DNA of 47,197 nt from Alphaproteobacteria bacterium (GTDB lineage: Bacteria; Pseudomonadota; Alphaproteobacteria; Micavibrionales; Micavibrionaceae): contig JAJFGQ010000066.1 in NCBI GenBank assembly GCA_021776075.1, positions 1 to 47,197 of the forward strand, written 5' to 3'. This document shows positions 8,151 through 16,529 of this stretch, in pieces. A program made the position numbers and the translations under genes. The notes below the pieces were generated by a model. That model was not told where the DNA came from. It ran no database searches and was given only the letters and a program-made list of their open reading frames with translations. Positions within the stretch are counted from its first letter, which is position 1; the number at the start of each line of letters is the position of its first letter.

Positions 8151-10331
8151 GTGTCTCTTTCAGAAAATAAAGTATTTTTAGGCTGGTCATCCAAGGTGGG
8201 TAATAAAAAACAAAAGATTAAAAAGTCTGTGATAGGCGGCAGATTAACGGGCGCGCCTGTCCAGATGTGGAAGAGTCGTCTGAGTTGGCGTATTGCTCTT
8301 TCTGTCTTCTTAACCATTCTGACTGTTCAGGTCAGCATTCTTGGTCTTACGGTTCAAAATTATGAGCAAGAGCGGTTGCGTGATGTCTCCACCGCTGGCA
8401 GAGCGGCCATTGTACCGTTAATTAGCAATAACATTGTAGACATGTTGGCCTCTCCGATGAGTCAGGAGGATATGAAGCGCTTGACGACATCAACGCGTGT
8501 CAATGGTATTGCGATTTATTCGAGGGCGGATGCCAGTCTTTTGGCGCATTATGGCGCTCCTTTAGCTCTTGTTTTACGGGGGCTAAAAAATATACCGCAG
8601 AATTATTATGGCAGCGACGGCAGTTTTTATGAGGTGGTTTTTAAGCCTCATGAACTGGGGCGTCCTTATTACATTGTTGCGCAGATGGATTCAGCTCATG
8701 TGTCTGAGCAGGTTTACGCCTATATAGAGCAAACGATTTTGATCATGCTTCTTATGTCGGCTTTTGTAACGACTGTGTTAATGATCGCTCTGGGGCATTG
8801 GCTGTTAGAGCCGATTTTGTTTTTGCGCGATAATCTTATGAAGGCCTCTGAAAACCCGGAAGATCCGAATATTTTAGACTCCCCTTTTGATTCCTCTGAT
8901 GAAATCGGGGGGGCTATTGACGTTGCCCTGAGTTTAATTCGACAAAACGCAGAAAATATAAAGCGTATTAAAAGTGCTGCGGAGGACCAGATTCACAAGC
9001 TGGCATATTACGATACGCTGACCGGGCTTCCGAATCGGATATTTTTCTTGCAGAGCTTAAATGAACGCATCCAGGCTCAGGAAGGCGATAATCCTGATCG
9101 GTTTGCGGTTATCGCCCTTGATCTGGATCATTTTAAAGATGTGAATGACAGTATGGGGCATAATATTGGTGATGCCATATTAAGGGCTGTCGGCAAACGT
9201 TTGCGGGCGTCTATGCCGGAATCGGCTATTGTCTCCCGTTCGGGAGAGGATGAATTTGCTATTACGATGGCTCTGACAAAAGATGTGAATAGTGCGCGGG
9301 ATATTGCAGAGCGTGTGGCGGGGGTTATTCGTTCGGAGCCCTTCAAGGTCTTTAATGAGAATTTCCAGATACGAGCCTCTGTTGGTGTGTCAACTTATCC
9401 GGATGATGGCATTGATCCGGATCAGGTTCTGAAAAATGCGGATATTGCACTGAATCGCGCCAAAGAAGAAGGGCGCGACACAATCAAGGAGTATTCCGAG
9501 GACTTTGACCTTGCCGTTCAGCAGCGGTTCCAGATGTTGCGTGATTTGCGGGATGCTATGGAGAAAGACCAGCTTTTGCTTAATTACCAGCCTCAGTTGG
9601 ACCTTACAACGGGTCGGATCATTGGAGCAGAAGCCCTGATTAGATGGTGGAAGCCCGATAACAGCAAGGAAGGCGGCTATTTTATTCCGCCGGTTGATTT
9701 TATTCCGATTGCGGAACAATCCGGTTTGATCGTTCCGATAGGGGAGTGGGTTTTGCGTATGGCCTGTGAATCTGCCGCAGCATGGCAAAAGGCGGGTTAC
9801 GGTATGCGTATTGCTGTGAATGTATCCGGTGCGCAGTTTCACCAGAGTGATATTGTGAGCTGTGTCAGCAAGATTTTACAGGAAACGGGTTTGGAAGCCG
9901 GGCGCCTGGAACTGGAAGTTACAGAAAGTATTTTCATGGAAGATATAAATCACACTGTTGAGACATTGCAGCAATTGCATGGGTTGGGTGTGGAATTGGC
10001 TATTGATGATTTCGGGACGGGCTACTCATCTCTTTCTTATTTGCGTTTGTTCCCTATTGATCGTTTAAAGATTGATCAGTCTTTTATTCGCAATGCTTTG
10101 AACAATCCCGATGATGCGGCGATTGCACGGACTATTGTGCGTTTGGGGCACTCCCTGAATTTAAAGGTCATAGCCGAAGGTGTGGAAACAAAAGAGCATG
10201 AAGATTTTCTGTTGAAGGAAAATTGTGATGAAGTACAGGGATATCGCTATTCCCGCCCTGTTCCGATAGATAATTTCAATGAGTTTGTGAAAAACTATAC
10301 GGGTGAGTTATCCAGTTTTAGTGAGAGCTGA
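8151..10331 (+). CDS. Membrane GGDEF/EAL protein, predicted c-di-GMP phosphodiesterase
   Basis: 726 residues, starting at GTG 8151 with GGGAG five nt upstream. Order: cytosolic N-terminus, membrane helix (about 45-68), periplasmic sensor domain of about 125 residues, second helix (about 193-216), HAMP-like linker, GGDEF domain (about 285-445), EAL domain (about 460-715). The GGDEF site reads S-G-E-D-E-F (364-369), so the second Gly is Glu and cyclase activity is doubtful. The EAL domain keeps E494-A-L, NVSGAQF, LELEVTES, DDFGTGYSSLSYL, IDRLKIDQSFI, VIAEGVETKEH and VQGY, the residues needed for metal binding and c-di-GMP hydrolysis. I infer an envelope-sensing phosphodiesterase. The GGDEF half may act as a regulatory GTP-binding domain. 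Confidence 0.9.
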   Translation: MSLSENKVFLGWSSKVGNKKQKIKKSVIGGRLTGAPVQMWKSRLSWRIALSVFLTILTVQVSILGLTVQNYEQERLRDVSTAGRAAIVPLISNNIVDMLASPMSQEDMKRLTTSTRVNGIAIYSRADASLLAHYGAPLALVLRGLKNIPQNYYGSDGSFYEVVFKPHELGRPYYIVAQMDSAHVSEQVYAYIEQTILIMLLMSAFVTTVLMIALGHWLLEPILFLRDNLMKASENPEDPNILDSPFDSSDEIGGAIDVALSLIRQNAENIKRIKSAAEDQIHKLAYYDTLTGLPNRIFFLQSLNERIQAQEGDNPDRFAVIALDLDHFKDVNDSMGHNIGDAILRAVGKRLRASMPESAIVSRSGEDEFAITMALTKDVNSARDIAERVAGVIRSEPFKVFNENFQIRASVGVSTYPDDGIDPDQVLKNADIALNRAKEEGRDTIKEYSEDFDLAVQQRFQMLRDLRDAMEKDQLLLNYQPQLDLTTGRIIGAEALIRWWKPDNSKEGGYFIPPVDFIPIAEQSGLIVPIGEWVLRMACESAAAWQKAGYGMRIAVNVSGAQFHQSDIVSCVSKILQETGLEAGRLELEVTESIFMEDINHTVETLQQLHGLGVELAIDDFGTGYSSLSYLRLFPIDRLKIDQSFIRNALNNPDDAAIARTIVRLGHSLNLKVIAEGVETKEHEDFLLKENCDEVQGYRYSRPVPIDNFNEFVKNYTGELSSFSES

Positions 10332-10340
10332 TTTTTGGAC

Positions 10341-11681
10341 ATGTCTGTTTTGCGCCCCCTGACATCCGCTCAATCATCTTCTTTATCCGGTATGGCTCGC
10401 ATTCCGGGGGATAAATCCATGTCGCACCGTGTGTTAATGCTGGGATTACTGGCTGAGGGCGAGACTATGATTAGTGGTTTATTGGAGAGTGAAGATGTGC
10501 TGAATACGGCAATGGCCATTCGCGCGCTGGGTGCCCGTGTTGTTGATGAGGGTGATGGTTTGTGGCGTATCTATGGTGCAGAAAACGGTCTTTTGACGGC
10601 GCCGTCTCATATTCTTGATATGGGGAATAGCGGTACGGGTGTTAGGCTTTTGATGGGGCTGGTGTCCGGACAAAATATAAGCGTTACGTTTACGGGGGAT
10701 TCCTCTCTTCTAAAACGGCCTATGCGGCGCATTACAGAACCATTGGAACGTATGGGGGGGCGTTTTGACCTTTCCGATGGCGGCATTTTGCCTGTTATCG
10801 TACAGAATTCCGGGCATCTTGAGGCGATAAGCTACCGTCTTCCTGTGGCTTCGGCACAAGTGAAATCGGCTGTGATTCTGGCGGCTTTGGGTGCGGAGGG
10901 GATGACAACGGTTATCGAGGATCGTCCTACGCGGGATCACACGGAAAATATGTTGCGTCATTTCGGTGTAAATATTGTAACTGAAAAAGAGAGTGATGAC
11001 GGGTGCGGGTGGGTTATAAAACTCGAAGGAAAACAGCCTCTTTTGGGCTGTGCTGTTGATATTCCGGGAGATCCCAGTTCCGCTGCCTTTCCGGTTGTAG
11101 CGGCTTCTTTGGTCAAAGATTCAGTTATCCGTTTGCCACATATAGGGGTCAATGAACGCCGTGTGGGTCTTTATAAGATTTTGCAGGAAATGGGAGCTGA
11201 TATTCGGTTTGAGAACAGCCATAGGGAGGCGGGTGAGCCTGTCGCTGATGTCATTGTAAAGTATAATGGTCCTTTAAAAGGGGTCACGATTTTGCCGGAA
11301 GATGTCCCGGGGATGATTGATGAAATTCCTGTATTGGCTATGGCTGCCGCCTGCGCGGAGGGTACGACGAAAATGTCAGGATTGGCCGAGTTGCGGGTCA
11401 AAGAGAGCGATCGTTTGCAGATGGTTGCGGAAGGCTTAAAAAAATGCGGTGTGGCACTGGAGACGGGAGAGGATAGCCTGACAATCCACGGCACGGGTCA
11501 ACCACCGAGAGGTGGCGCGCTCGTTGAAACGGCTTACGATCATCGTATTGCCATGAGTTTTCTGGTGTTGGGCATGGTAACTAATGACCCGGTGCAGATT
11601 GATGATTCCCGTTCCATTGTCACCAGTTTTCCGATTTTTACCGATTTGATGAACAATCTGGGGGCATCCATAGACTCATGA
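10341..11681 (+). CDS. aroA: 3-phosphoshikimate 1-carboxyvinyltransferase (EPSP synthase)
   Basis: 446 residues. The enzyme joins phosphoenolpyruvate to shikimate-3-phosphate in the shikimate pathway. Motifs include PGDKSMSHRVLMLGLLAEG, MGNSGTGVRLLMGLVSG, KRPMRRITEPLERMG, ASAQVKSAVILAAL, PGDPSSAAFPVVAAS and LRVKESDRL. The sequence style (RPMRRITEPLERMG) is closer to the class II group, but the Gly of N-S-G-T-G is kept where the glyphosate-tolerant CP4 enzyme has Ala. An in-frame TTG two codons earlier is the alternative start. It begins 9 bp after the GGDEF/EAL stop and overlaps cmk by 4 nt at ATGA, so aroA-cmk-rpsA form the usual block. Confidence 0.95.
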   Translation: MSVLRPLTSAQSSSLSGMARIPGDKSMSHRVLMLGLLAEGETMISGLLESEDVLNTAMAIRALGARVVDEGDGLWRIYGAENGLLTAPSHILDMGNSGTGVRLLMGLVSGQNISVTFTGDSSLLKRPMRRITEPLERMGGRFDLSDGGILPVIVQNSGHLEAISYRLPVASAQVKSAVILAALGAEGMTTVIEDRPTRDHTENMLRHFGVNIVTEKESDDGCGWVIKLEGKQPLLGCAVDIPGDPSSAAFPVVAASLVKDSVIRLPHIGVNERRVGLYKILQEMGADIRFENSHREAGEPVADVIVKYNGPLKGVTILPEDVPGMIDEIPVLAMAAACAEGTTKMSGLAELRVKESDRLQMVAEGLKKCGVALETGEDSLTIHGTGQPPRGGALVETAYDHRIAMSFLVLGMVTNDPVQIDDSRSIVTSFPIFTDLMNNLGASIDS

Positions 11682-12364
11682 AACTCCCTGTGGTGATAGC
11701 GATTGACGGTACGGCGGCAAGCGGTAAGGGCACTTTGGCCCGTCTTCTTTCCCGGGAGATGCACATGGCTGTGCTTGATACGGGAGCCTTATATCGCTGG
11801 ATTGCCAAAAAGATTATGGACGACGGAAAAAAACCGGAGGATGAAGGTGCCGCTGTGGCGATAGCGCAGGGTTTGACGGATGGGTTGCGTCTTTCTGATT
11901 TGGCGGATTCCGCACTCCGAACGGATGAAGTCGGGCAGGTTACCTCAAAAATTGCTGCTTATCCGGGGGTGAGAGCGGCCCTTTTATCTTTTCAGCGTTC
12001 TTTTGCCGTTCATCCCCCTCTTAATTCAGAGGGAAACAGGCCCGTCGGCGCCATTCTAGATGGCCGTGACATAGGCACGGTTGTTTGTCCTGATGCTGAT
12101 ATTAAGTTCTATGTAACCGCAGATGTTGAAATTCGTGCCAAAAGAAGACATAAAGAGTTGCAATCTGTAGACAATCCCGTTACATATGAGGCCGTTTTGG
12201 CAGATATGCGCGAGCGTGATGCGCGGGATTCGGGTCGTAAGGCGGCCCCTATGAAGCCTGCGGATGATGCAATCGTCCTGGATACCAGCCATGTAGGGAT
12301 AGATGATGTCCTGAATATGGCCCTGTCCCACATAGGGGAAAGGCTGGGAGAAAATATCAGCTAA
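11678..12364 (+). CDS. cmk: Cytidylate kinase
   Basis: 228 residues. Cmk phosphorylates CMP and dCMP. The P-loop is GTAASGKGT (11-19), followed by LDTGALYRWIAKKI. The NMP-binding part carries ILDGRDIGTVVCPDADIKFYV, then the lid/basic region RAKRRHKEL and RERDARDSGRKAAPMKPA, then the C-terminal ILDTS pattern (VLDTSHVG). Its ATG overlaps the aroA stop, showing translational coupling. rpsA follows after an 87-bp structured leader. The arrangement aroA-cmk-rpsA is common in proteobacteria. Confidence 0.95.
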   Translation: MKLPVVIAIDGTAASGKGTLARLLSREMHMAVLDTGALYRWIAKKIMDDGKKPEDEGAAVAIAQGLTDGLRLSDLADSALRTDEVGQVTSKIAAYPGVRAALLSFQRSFAVHPPLNSEGNRPVGAILDGRDIGTVVCPDADIKFYVTADVEIRAKRRHKELQSVDNPVTYEAVLADMRERDARDSGRKAAPMKPADDAIVLDTSHVGIDDVLNMALSHIGERLGENIS

Positions 12365-12371
12365 AACAATT

Positions 12372-12417
12372 GAAGGGCACCAGGTGCTAGAAATTCCGGC
12401 TTGTCCGGGGCACCTTC
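12372..12417 (+). promoter_or_regulatory. Structured rpsA leader with alternative pairings
   Basis: Between cmk and rpsA, AGGTGC (12382-12387) can pair with GCACCT (12410-12415), enclosing a CCGG-CTTGT-CCGG hairpin. Competing pairings exist: GAAGG (12372-12376) with CCTTC (12413-12417), and GCAC with GTGC locally. S1 is known to repress its own translation in E. coli through its leader, so an autoregulatory element is plausible here, but this particular fold is my own inference. Confidence 0.4.
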
Positions 12418-12451
12418 AGTGTCTATTTGACGATGAAAGGAAGAATGAAAA

Positions 12452-14368
12452 ATGGCACATGCAGCCGCAAATCTTAAAGACCAAACGGAATCAACGGAGT
12501 TCGCTGCCCTCCTTGGTGAATCACTACAGCAGCAGGAAAGTTTTGAAGGAAATGTTATAGAGGGCAGAATTATTGCCATGACGTCCGACTTCGCCTTGAT
12601 TGATGTCGGTTTGAAATCCGAAGGCCGGGTGGCCTTGCGGGAGTTTACCGAACCCGGGCAGGATCCCGAAATTAAGGTCGGTGATACGGTAGAGGTTTTT
12701 GTCGAACGGATGGAAAACAGGGACGGGGAAACTGTCCTGTCCCGTGAAAAAGCGCGCCGTGAAGAAGTCTGGATTGAGCTGGAGAAATCACATAAAAAAG
12801 GCGAGCGTGTAACGGGCGTGATCTTTGGTCGCGTAAAAGGCGGCTTTACGGTGGATCTGGGGGGCGGCGTTGCTTTCCTTCCGGGCTCACAGGTTGATAT
12901 TCGTCCTGTCCGGGATGTGTCTCCTCTTATGGGTACGCCACAGCCGTTTCACATTCTGAAAATGGATCGCAGTCGTGGCAATATCGTTGTGTCACGCCGT
13001 GCTGTTCTGGAAGAAAGTCGTGAAGAGGTACGTTCCGAATTGCTGGAGAATCTTAAAGAGGGCCAGGTTTTGGACGGTGTGGTTAAAAACATCACTGATT
13101 ACGGCGCTTTCATTGATTTGGGCGGCGTAGATGGTTTGCTTCATGTGACGGATATTTCATGGAAACGGGTTAATCATCCTTCTGAAGTCTTGCAAATTGG
13201 TGAGAATGTAAAAGTGCAGATTATTCGCTATAATAGCGAAACCCAGCGTATCTCACTGGGGATGAAACAACTTGAAAGCGATCCGTGGGAAGCCGTTGCC
13301 ACGACATATAAATCGGGTGACAGACATAAAGGCCGCGTGAATAATATCACTGATTATGGTGCTTTTGTAGAATTGGAACCGGGTATCGAAGGTCTGGTTC
13401 ATGTATCCGAAATGTCATGGGTCAAAAAGAACGTTCATCCGGGTAAGCTGGTATCAACTTCTCAGGAAGTCGATGTCATGGTTCTGGATGTTGATAGCGA
13501 AAAACGCCGTATATCTCTAGGGTTTAAACAATGCCAGGATAATCCATGGACAAGTTTTTCCGAAACCCATAAAGCCGGGGACGAACTGGAAGGTGAAGTT
13601 CGTAATGTTACGGAATTCGGTCTGTTTGTCGGATTGCCTGGTGGTATCGACGGTATGGTCCATTTGTCTGATGTTTCATGGGATGATCAAAGTGAAGGCG
13701 TTTTGAAAACCTTTAATAAAGACGATATGATCAAGGTTAAGGTTATTGAAATTGAACCTGATAAGGAGAGGGTTGCTCTGGGTATCAAGCAGTTAACCTC
13801 TGATCCTTTCAAAGGGGCTTTGGAGGGCGTAACAAAGGGCAGCATTGTAACCTGTTCTATTACTGAAGTTACGGACCGGGGTATCGAGGTTTCTGTTAAT
13901 GACAATATCAAGGGCTTTATCAAGAAGGTGGATCTCTCCCGTGAACGGTCCGAGCAACGTCCGGATCGTTTTGCTGTCGGAGAAAAGGTGGATGCCAAGG
14001 TTCTGTCTGTTGATAAGAAGAGCCGCAAGTTGAGCCTGTCTATCAAACAACGTGAAATGGATGAAGATAAGGAAGCCTTGGACACATTCGGTTCTACGGA
14101 AAGCGGAGCCTCCCTTGGTGATATTCTAGGCGCTGCCTTGCAGAAACAGGAAGGTGGAGATGCCGCTGTTGTAAAAGCAGAGCCGCCTAAGAAGAAAGCA
14201 GCCTCTAAAAAGAAAGCAGAGGATGATGGAGATTCTGCTGATAAGACAAAAGAGGTGAAGGCGAAAAGTAAAAAAGAGCCCGCTTCTGCAAAAGCTAAAA
14301 AGGAAGGCGCTGCCGATTCTGATACCAAGAAGCCGGCTGCAAAATCCAAAAAAGAGGATAAAGCTTAA
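12452..14368 (+). CDS. rpsA: 30S ribosomal protein S1
   Basis: 638 residues. S1 brings mRNA to the small subunit. Six S1/OB repeats can be traced, starting near residues 34 (VIEGRIIAMTSDFALIDVGL), 116, 201 (VLDGVVKNITDYGAFIDLGG), 287 (HKGRVNNITDYGAFVELEPG), 374 (LEGEVRNVTEFGLFVGLPGG) and 460. The C-terminal 65 residues are a lysine/alanine-rich tail (KKKAASKKKAEDD, KAKSKKEPASAKAKKE), longer than in E. coli S1 (557 residues in all) and probably disordered. AAGGAAG is the ribosome binding site. A strong terminator follows. A long antisense frame opposite the tail is a composition artefact. Confidence 0.96.
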   Translation: MAHAAANLKDQTESTEFAALLGESLQQQESFEGNVIEGRIIAMTSDFALIDVGLKSEGRVALREFTEPGQDPEIKVGDTVEVFVERMENRDGETVLSREKARREEVWIELEKSHKKGERVTGVIFGRVKGGFTVDLGGGVAFLPGSQVDIRPVRDVSPLMGTPQPFHILKMDRSRGNIVVSRRAVLEESREEVRSELLENLKEGQVLDGVVKNITDYGAFIDLGGVDGLLHVTDISWKRVNHPSEVLQIGENVKVQIIRYNSETQRISLGMKQLESDPWEAVATTYKSGDRHKGRVNNITDYGAFVELEPGIEGLVHVSEMSWVKKNVHPGKLVSTSQEVDVMVLDVDSEKRRISLGFKQCQDNPWTSFSETHKAGDELEGEVRNVTEFGLFVGLPGGIDGMVHLSDVSWDDQSEGVLKTFNKDDMIKVKVIEIEPDKERVALGIKQLTSDPFKGALEGVTKGSIVTCSITEVTDRGIEVSVNDNIKGFIKKVDLSRERSEQRPDRFAVGEKVDAKVLSVDKKSRKLSLSIKQREMDEDKEALDTFGSTESGASLGDILGAALQKQEGGDAAVVKAEPPKKKAASKKKAEDDGDSADKTKEVKAKSKKEPASAKAKKEGAADSDTKKPAAKSKKEDKA

Positions 14369-14400
14369 GGCTTATCTTTTTGACTTTATATTGATTAATA

Positions 14401-14432
14401 AAAAGCCGGATGCTAATGCGTCCGGCTTTTTT
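14401..14432 (+). terminator. Rho-independent terminator after rpsA
   Basis: AAAAGCCGGA (14401-14410) pairs perfectly with TCCGGCTTTT (14421-14430) around a 10-nt loop and runs into TTTTTT. It closes the aroA-cmk-rpsA transcript. Confidence 0.9.
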
Positions 14433-14500
14433 ATGAGCACTTCAATAAAAAAGTCTTTTTCAATCAAGGGCTTTTGATGAGCTTTCGCTTGACGTCCCCC

Positions 14501-14529
14501 TTGCTAATAAGGCATGCTCTCGCTATAAA
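14501..14529 (+). promoter_or_regulatory. Predicted promoter for ihfB
   Basis: TTGCTA (14501-14506), a 17-bp spacer and TATAAA (14524-14529) form a plausible housekeeping promoter lying between the rpsA terminator and the ihfB start. Predicted from consensus only. Confidence 0.5.
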
Positions 14530-14598
14530 CTTTATGCGCTGTGCTTTGATGTAGTCTAAATCTTGGAATAGAGGTTTAGAGAATTTTGGGAGCAAATG

Positions 14599-14928
14599 AT
14601 GACCAAATCAGAACTTATTCAACGTTTGGCGGATCGTAATCCGCATCTTTACCTGCGTGATGTAGAAAAAATTGTTGACACAATTTTTGGAGAGATTACC
14701 GAAGCCCTTGCCAATGGCGATCGGGTTGAGTTACGTGGTTTTGGTGCTTTTTCTGTGAAGAAACGTGATGCACGAACCGGGCGTAACCCGCGTACGGGGG
14801 AGAGCGTTTATGTTGAAGCCAAGCGCTTGCCTTTCTTTAAAACAGGTAAAGCTTTGCGTGAACGCCTGAATGATGAAGAGGCTTTACAGCAGAGCTCTGC
14901 TGGCCTCCGTGATGAAAGCTATTACTAG
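14599..14928 (+). CDS. ihfB: Integration host factor beta subunit
   Basis: 109 residues. IhfB pairs with IhfA to bend DNA at specific sites in replication, recombination and transcription. The family pattern is [61 protein letters not shown] with the DNA-intercalating Pro in the beta arm, and [14 protein letters not shown]. Two adjacent ATGs exist; the second (14599) is 6 nt from GGGAG and matches the usual N-terminus. A 15-residue tail rich in Ser and acidic residues extends beyond the E. coli length. It stands downstream of rpsA as in many proteobacteria and leads into lapA. Confidence 0.93.
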   Translation: MTKSELIQRLADRNPHLYLRDVEKIVDTIFGEITEALANGDRVELRGFGAFSVKKRDARTGRNPRTGESVYVEAKRLPFFKTGKALRERLNDEEALQQSSAGLRDESYY

Positions 14929-14942
14929 GGCGTGCTCCATTG

Positions 14943-15227
14943 ATGATTTCTTTTTTCCGCTGGGGTTTCTCTATTATTCTGACTGTTCTTGTTATCCTTT
15001 TCGCTGTGGCTAATCGGGGGCTTGTTGATGTGGTCTGGAGTCCTGTTCATACCGCTGTTGCTGTTCCTGTTTTTCTTTTGGTTCTTGGTGGTGCGGTTGC
15101 CGGCTTTTTATCGGGTGGGTTGTCTGTTTGGCTGAATGCTGCGGAACTCCGTCAGGAAAGGCGTAAACAGAGATCAAGCATTAGAAAACTGGAAAAACAA
15201 GTTCAGGTCATTGATGGAAGTGAATAG
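14943..15227 (+). CDS. lapA: LapA-family (DUF1049) small membrane protein
   Basis: 94 residues with two hydrophobic helices (about 5-27 and 38-61) and a short basic C-terminal helix (LRQERRKQRSSIRKLEKQ), the layout of DUF1049/LapA proteins. In gammaproteobacteria LapA works with LapB in controlling lipopolysaccharide synthesis; no lapB-like gene follows here. ATG 14943 is one codon inside a TTG-started frame. The 3' end overlaps pyrF by 14 nt, so the two are translationally coupled, which matches the typical ihfB-lapA-pyrF order. Confidence 0.8.
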   Translation: MISFFRWGFSIILTVLVILFAVANRGLVDVVWSPVHTAVAVPVFLLVLGGAVAGFLSGGLSVWLNAAELRQERRKQRSSIRKLEKQVQVIDGSE

Positions 15228-15960
15228 CAGAGCTCACCCTTTAATTTTTTGTGCCGTTGATACGGCTGATCAGGAAAAAGCACTGACGCTGGCGTCGGCT
15301 GTTGCTCTCGCAGGGTGTGGTATTAAGCTTGGTCTGGAGTTTTTTAACGCTCAGGGGCCGCAAGGTGTACGCAATATTCTTCGTGTCTGTGACGGAGCCC
15401 CTCTTTTTCTGGATCTTAAGTTCCATGATATCCCCAACACAGTGGCAGGTGCCGTGCGGGCTATAACGGCTTTAGAGCCGGCTTATATCAATGTCCATGC
15501 TGCGGGCGGTCTTGATATGATGAAAGCCGCTTGTGAAGCAGCCAGAACAGAAGCAGAGAGAATGGGGGTTCGTCCGCCAAAGATTCTTGGTGTCACAATT
15601 TTAACCAGTTTTGATGATGAAACATTGCAGGATATTGGTTTTGCATTGCCTGTGGCGCCTCAGGTTGTGCGGTTGGCGCAATTGACACAGCAGGCAGGAC
15701 TGGATGGCGTTGTGTGCTCTGCTCATGAAATTGAAGCTGTCAGAAAAAATTGTGGTGATAATTTTATTACGATGGTCCCCGGTATTCGTCGGGAGGCTCA
15801 TATATCAGGTTCAGATGACCAAAAACGAACGATGACACCGGTTCAGGCTCTTCAGGCCGGTGCTACACATTTGGTGATGGGACGGTCTATTACAGCATCA
15901 AATGATCCCGGCGCAGAAGCAGTTGCAATTTTACAGGATACGGAAGAGCGGTTACGTTAA
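15214..15960 (+). CDS. pyrF: Orotidine 5'-phosphate decarboxylase
   Basis: 248 residues. PyrF decarboxylates OMP to UMP, the last step of de novo pyrimidine synthesis. Motifs: LIFCAVDTADQEKAL at the start, LGLEFFNAQG with the strand-2 lysine (IKLGLEFF), the catalytic block FLDLKFHDIPNTVAGAV (Asp-x-Lys-x-x-Asp), VNVHAAGG-type INVHAAGGLDMM, and the phosphate-binding end TMVPGIRR...THLVMGRSIT. The frame is open upstream inside lapA, but ATG 15214 gives the normal size. A terminator lies directly behind. trpF, often next in this order, is not present. Confidence 0.95.
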   Translation: MEVNSRAHPLIFCAVDTADQEKALTLASAVALAGCGIKLGLEFFNAQGPQGVRNILRVCDGAPLFLDLKFHDIPNTVAGAVRAITALEPAYINVHAAGGLDMMKAACEAARTEAERMGVRPPKILGVTILTSFDDETLQDIGFALPVAPQVVRLAQLTQQAGLDGVVCSAHEIEAVRKNCGDNFITMVPGIRREAHISGSDDQKRTMTPVQALQAGATHLVMGRSITASNDPGAEAVAILQDTEERLR

Positions 15961-15965
15961 GGAGG

Positions 15966-15991
15966 AAACGGAATTATTTTATCCGTTTTTT
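15966..15991 (+). terminator. Rho-independent terminator after pyrF
   Basis: AAACGGA (15966-15972) pairs with TCCGTTT (15982-15988) around a 9-nt loop, followed by a T run. It ends the ihfB-lapA-pyrF unit. Confidence 0.7.
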
Positions 15992-16453
15992 GTGGTCTCG
16001 TTTTTTCTTTTTTCCAAAAATTTTTTAGAATAAAAGCCCATTTTTTGATCATTTTCTACAGCGGAATTTTTGCAAAAAATGAACCTCATATATCGGGATA
16101 AAGAAGAGCGCCTCATACCGTGTCATTAGTGTTTTTATGAACCGGTAGAGAGGAAATTTAAGGTTTTAAATCTATGGATTTTAAAGAAAAATTTAGAATT
16201 ACAGAACGTACCGTTTTTATTTTATCCCATTGAAAACAAAATATTAAATGGGTTTGAACGTATAGATACAGAATTCTTTGTTATGTTAAAGCTCCGGCGG
16301 AGCATCCTTTTAAAGGGCGGTCGCATTGTAAAGGTCATTTTGTTATCGTGGGCGGTGTTTTTCTGATACATTTCTGTGTTGCAGGTGACGTATTGTTTTG
16401 GAATGATTTCTGTATAAAAAATATGTTACCGTCGCTGCGGGTGTATCGCTAAC
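15992..16453. other. Gene-free gap between pyrF and accD
   Basis: About 460 bp, AT-rich and full of stops in all frames. I see no supported gene. Small structures are present: GCTCC-GGC-GGAGC (16291-16303), directly followed by CCTTT-T-AAAGG. In many alphaproteobacteria trpF, trpB and trpA occupy this slot; no remnant of them is recognisable by eye. Confidence 0.6.
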
Positions 16454-16483
16454 TTGACAGGGCGGGTCTTCATACGGGATAAA
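16454..16483 (+). promoter_or_regulatory. Predicted promoter for accD
   Basis: A perfect TTGACA (16454-16459), an 18-bp spacer and GATAAA (16478-16483), 47 bp before the accD ATG. Predicted from consensus. Confidence 0.55.
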
Positions 16484-16529
16484 TTTATACGCTACTTGGC
16501 GGCCCTTGAACAAAAAGGCGGAAAATAGA

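Noticed and set aside
13687-14349. Long open frame (220 codons) on the minus strand opposite rpsA
   Set aside because: It mirrors the lysine-rich tail and the codon bias of rpsA, has no ribosome binding site and gives a Ser/Phe/Ala-rich artefact protein.
16173-16232. 19-codon ORF in the pyrF-accD gap
   Set aside because: It has no properly spaced ribosome binding site, and the AT-rich sequence yields such frames by chance.
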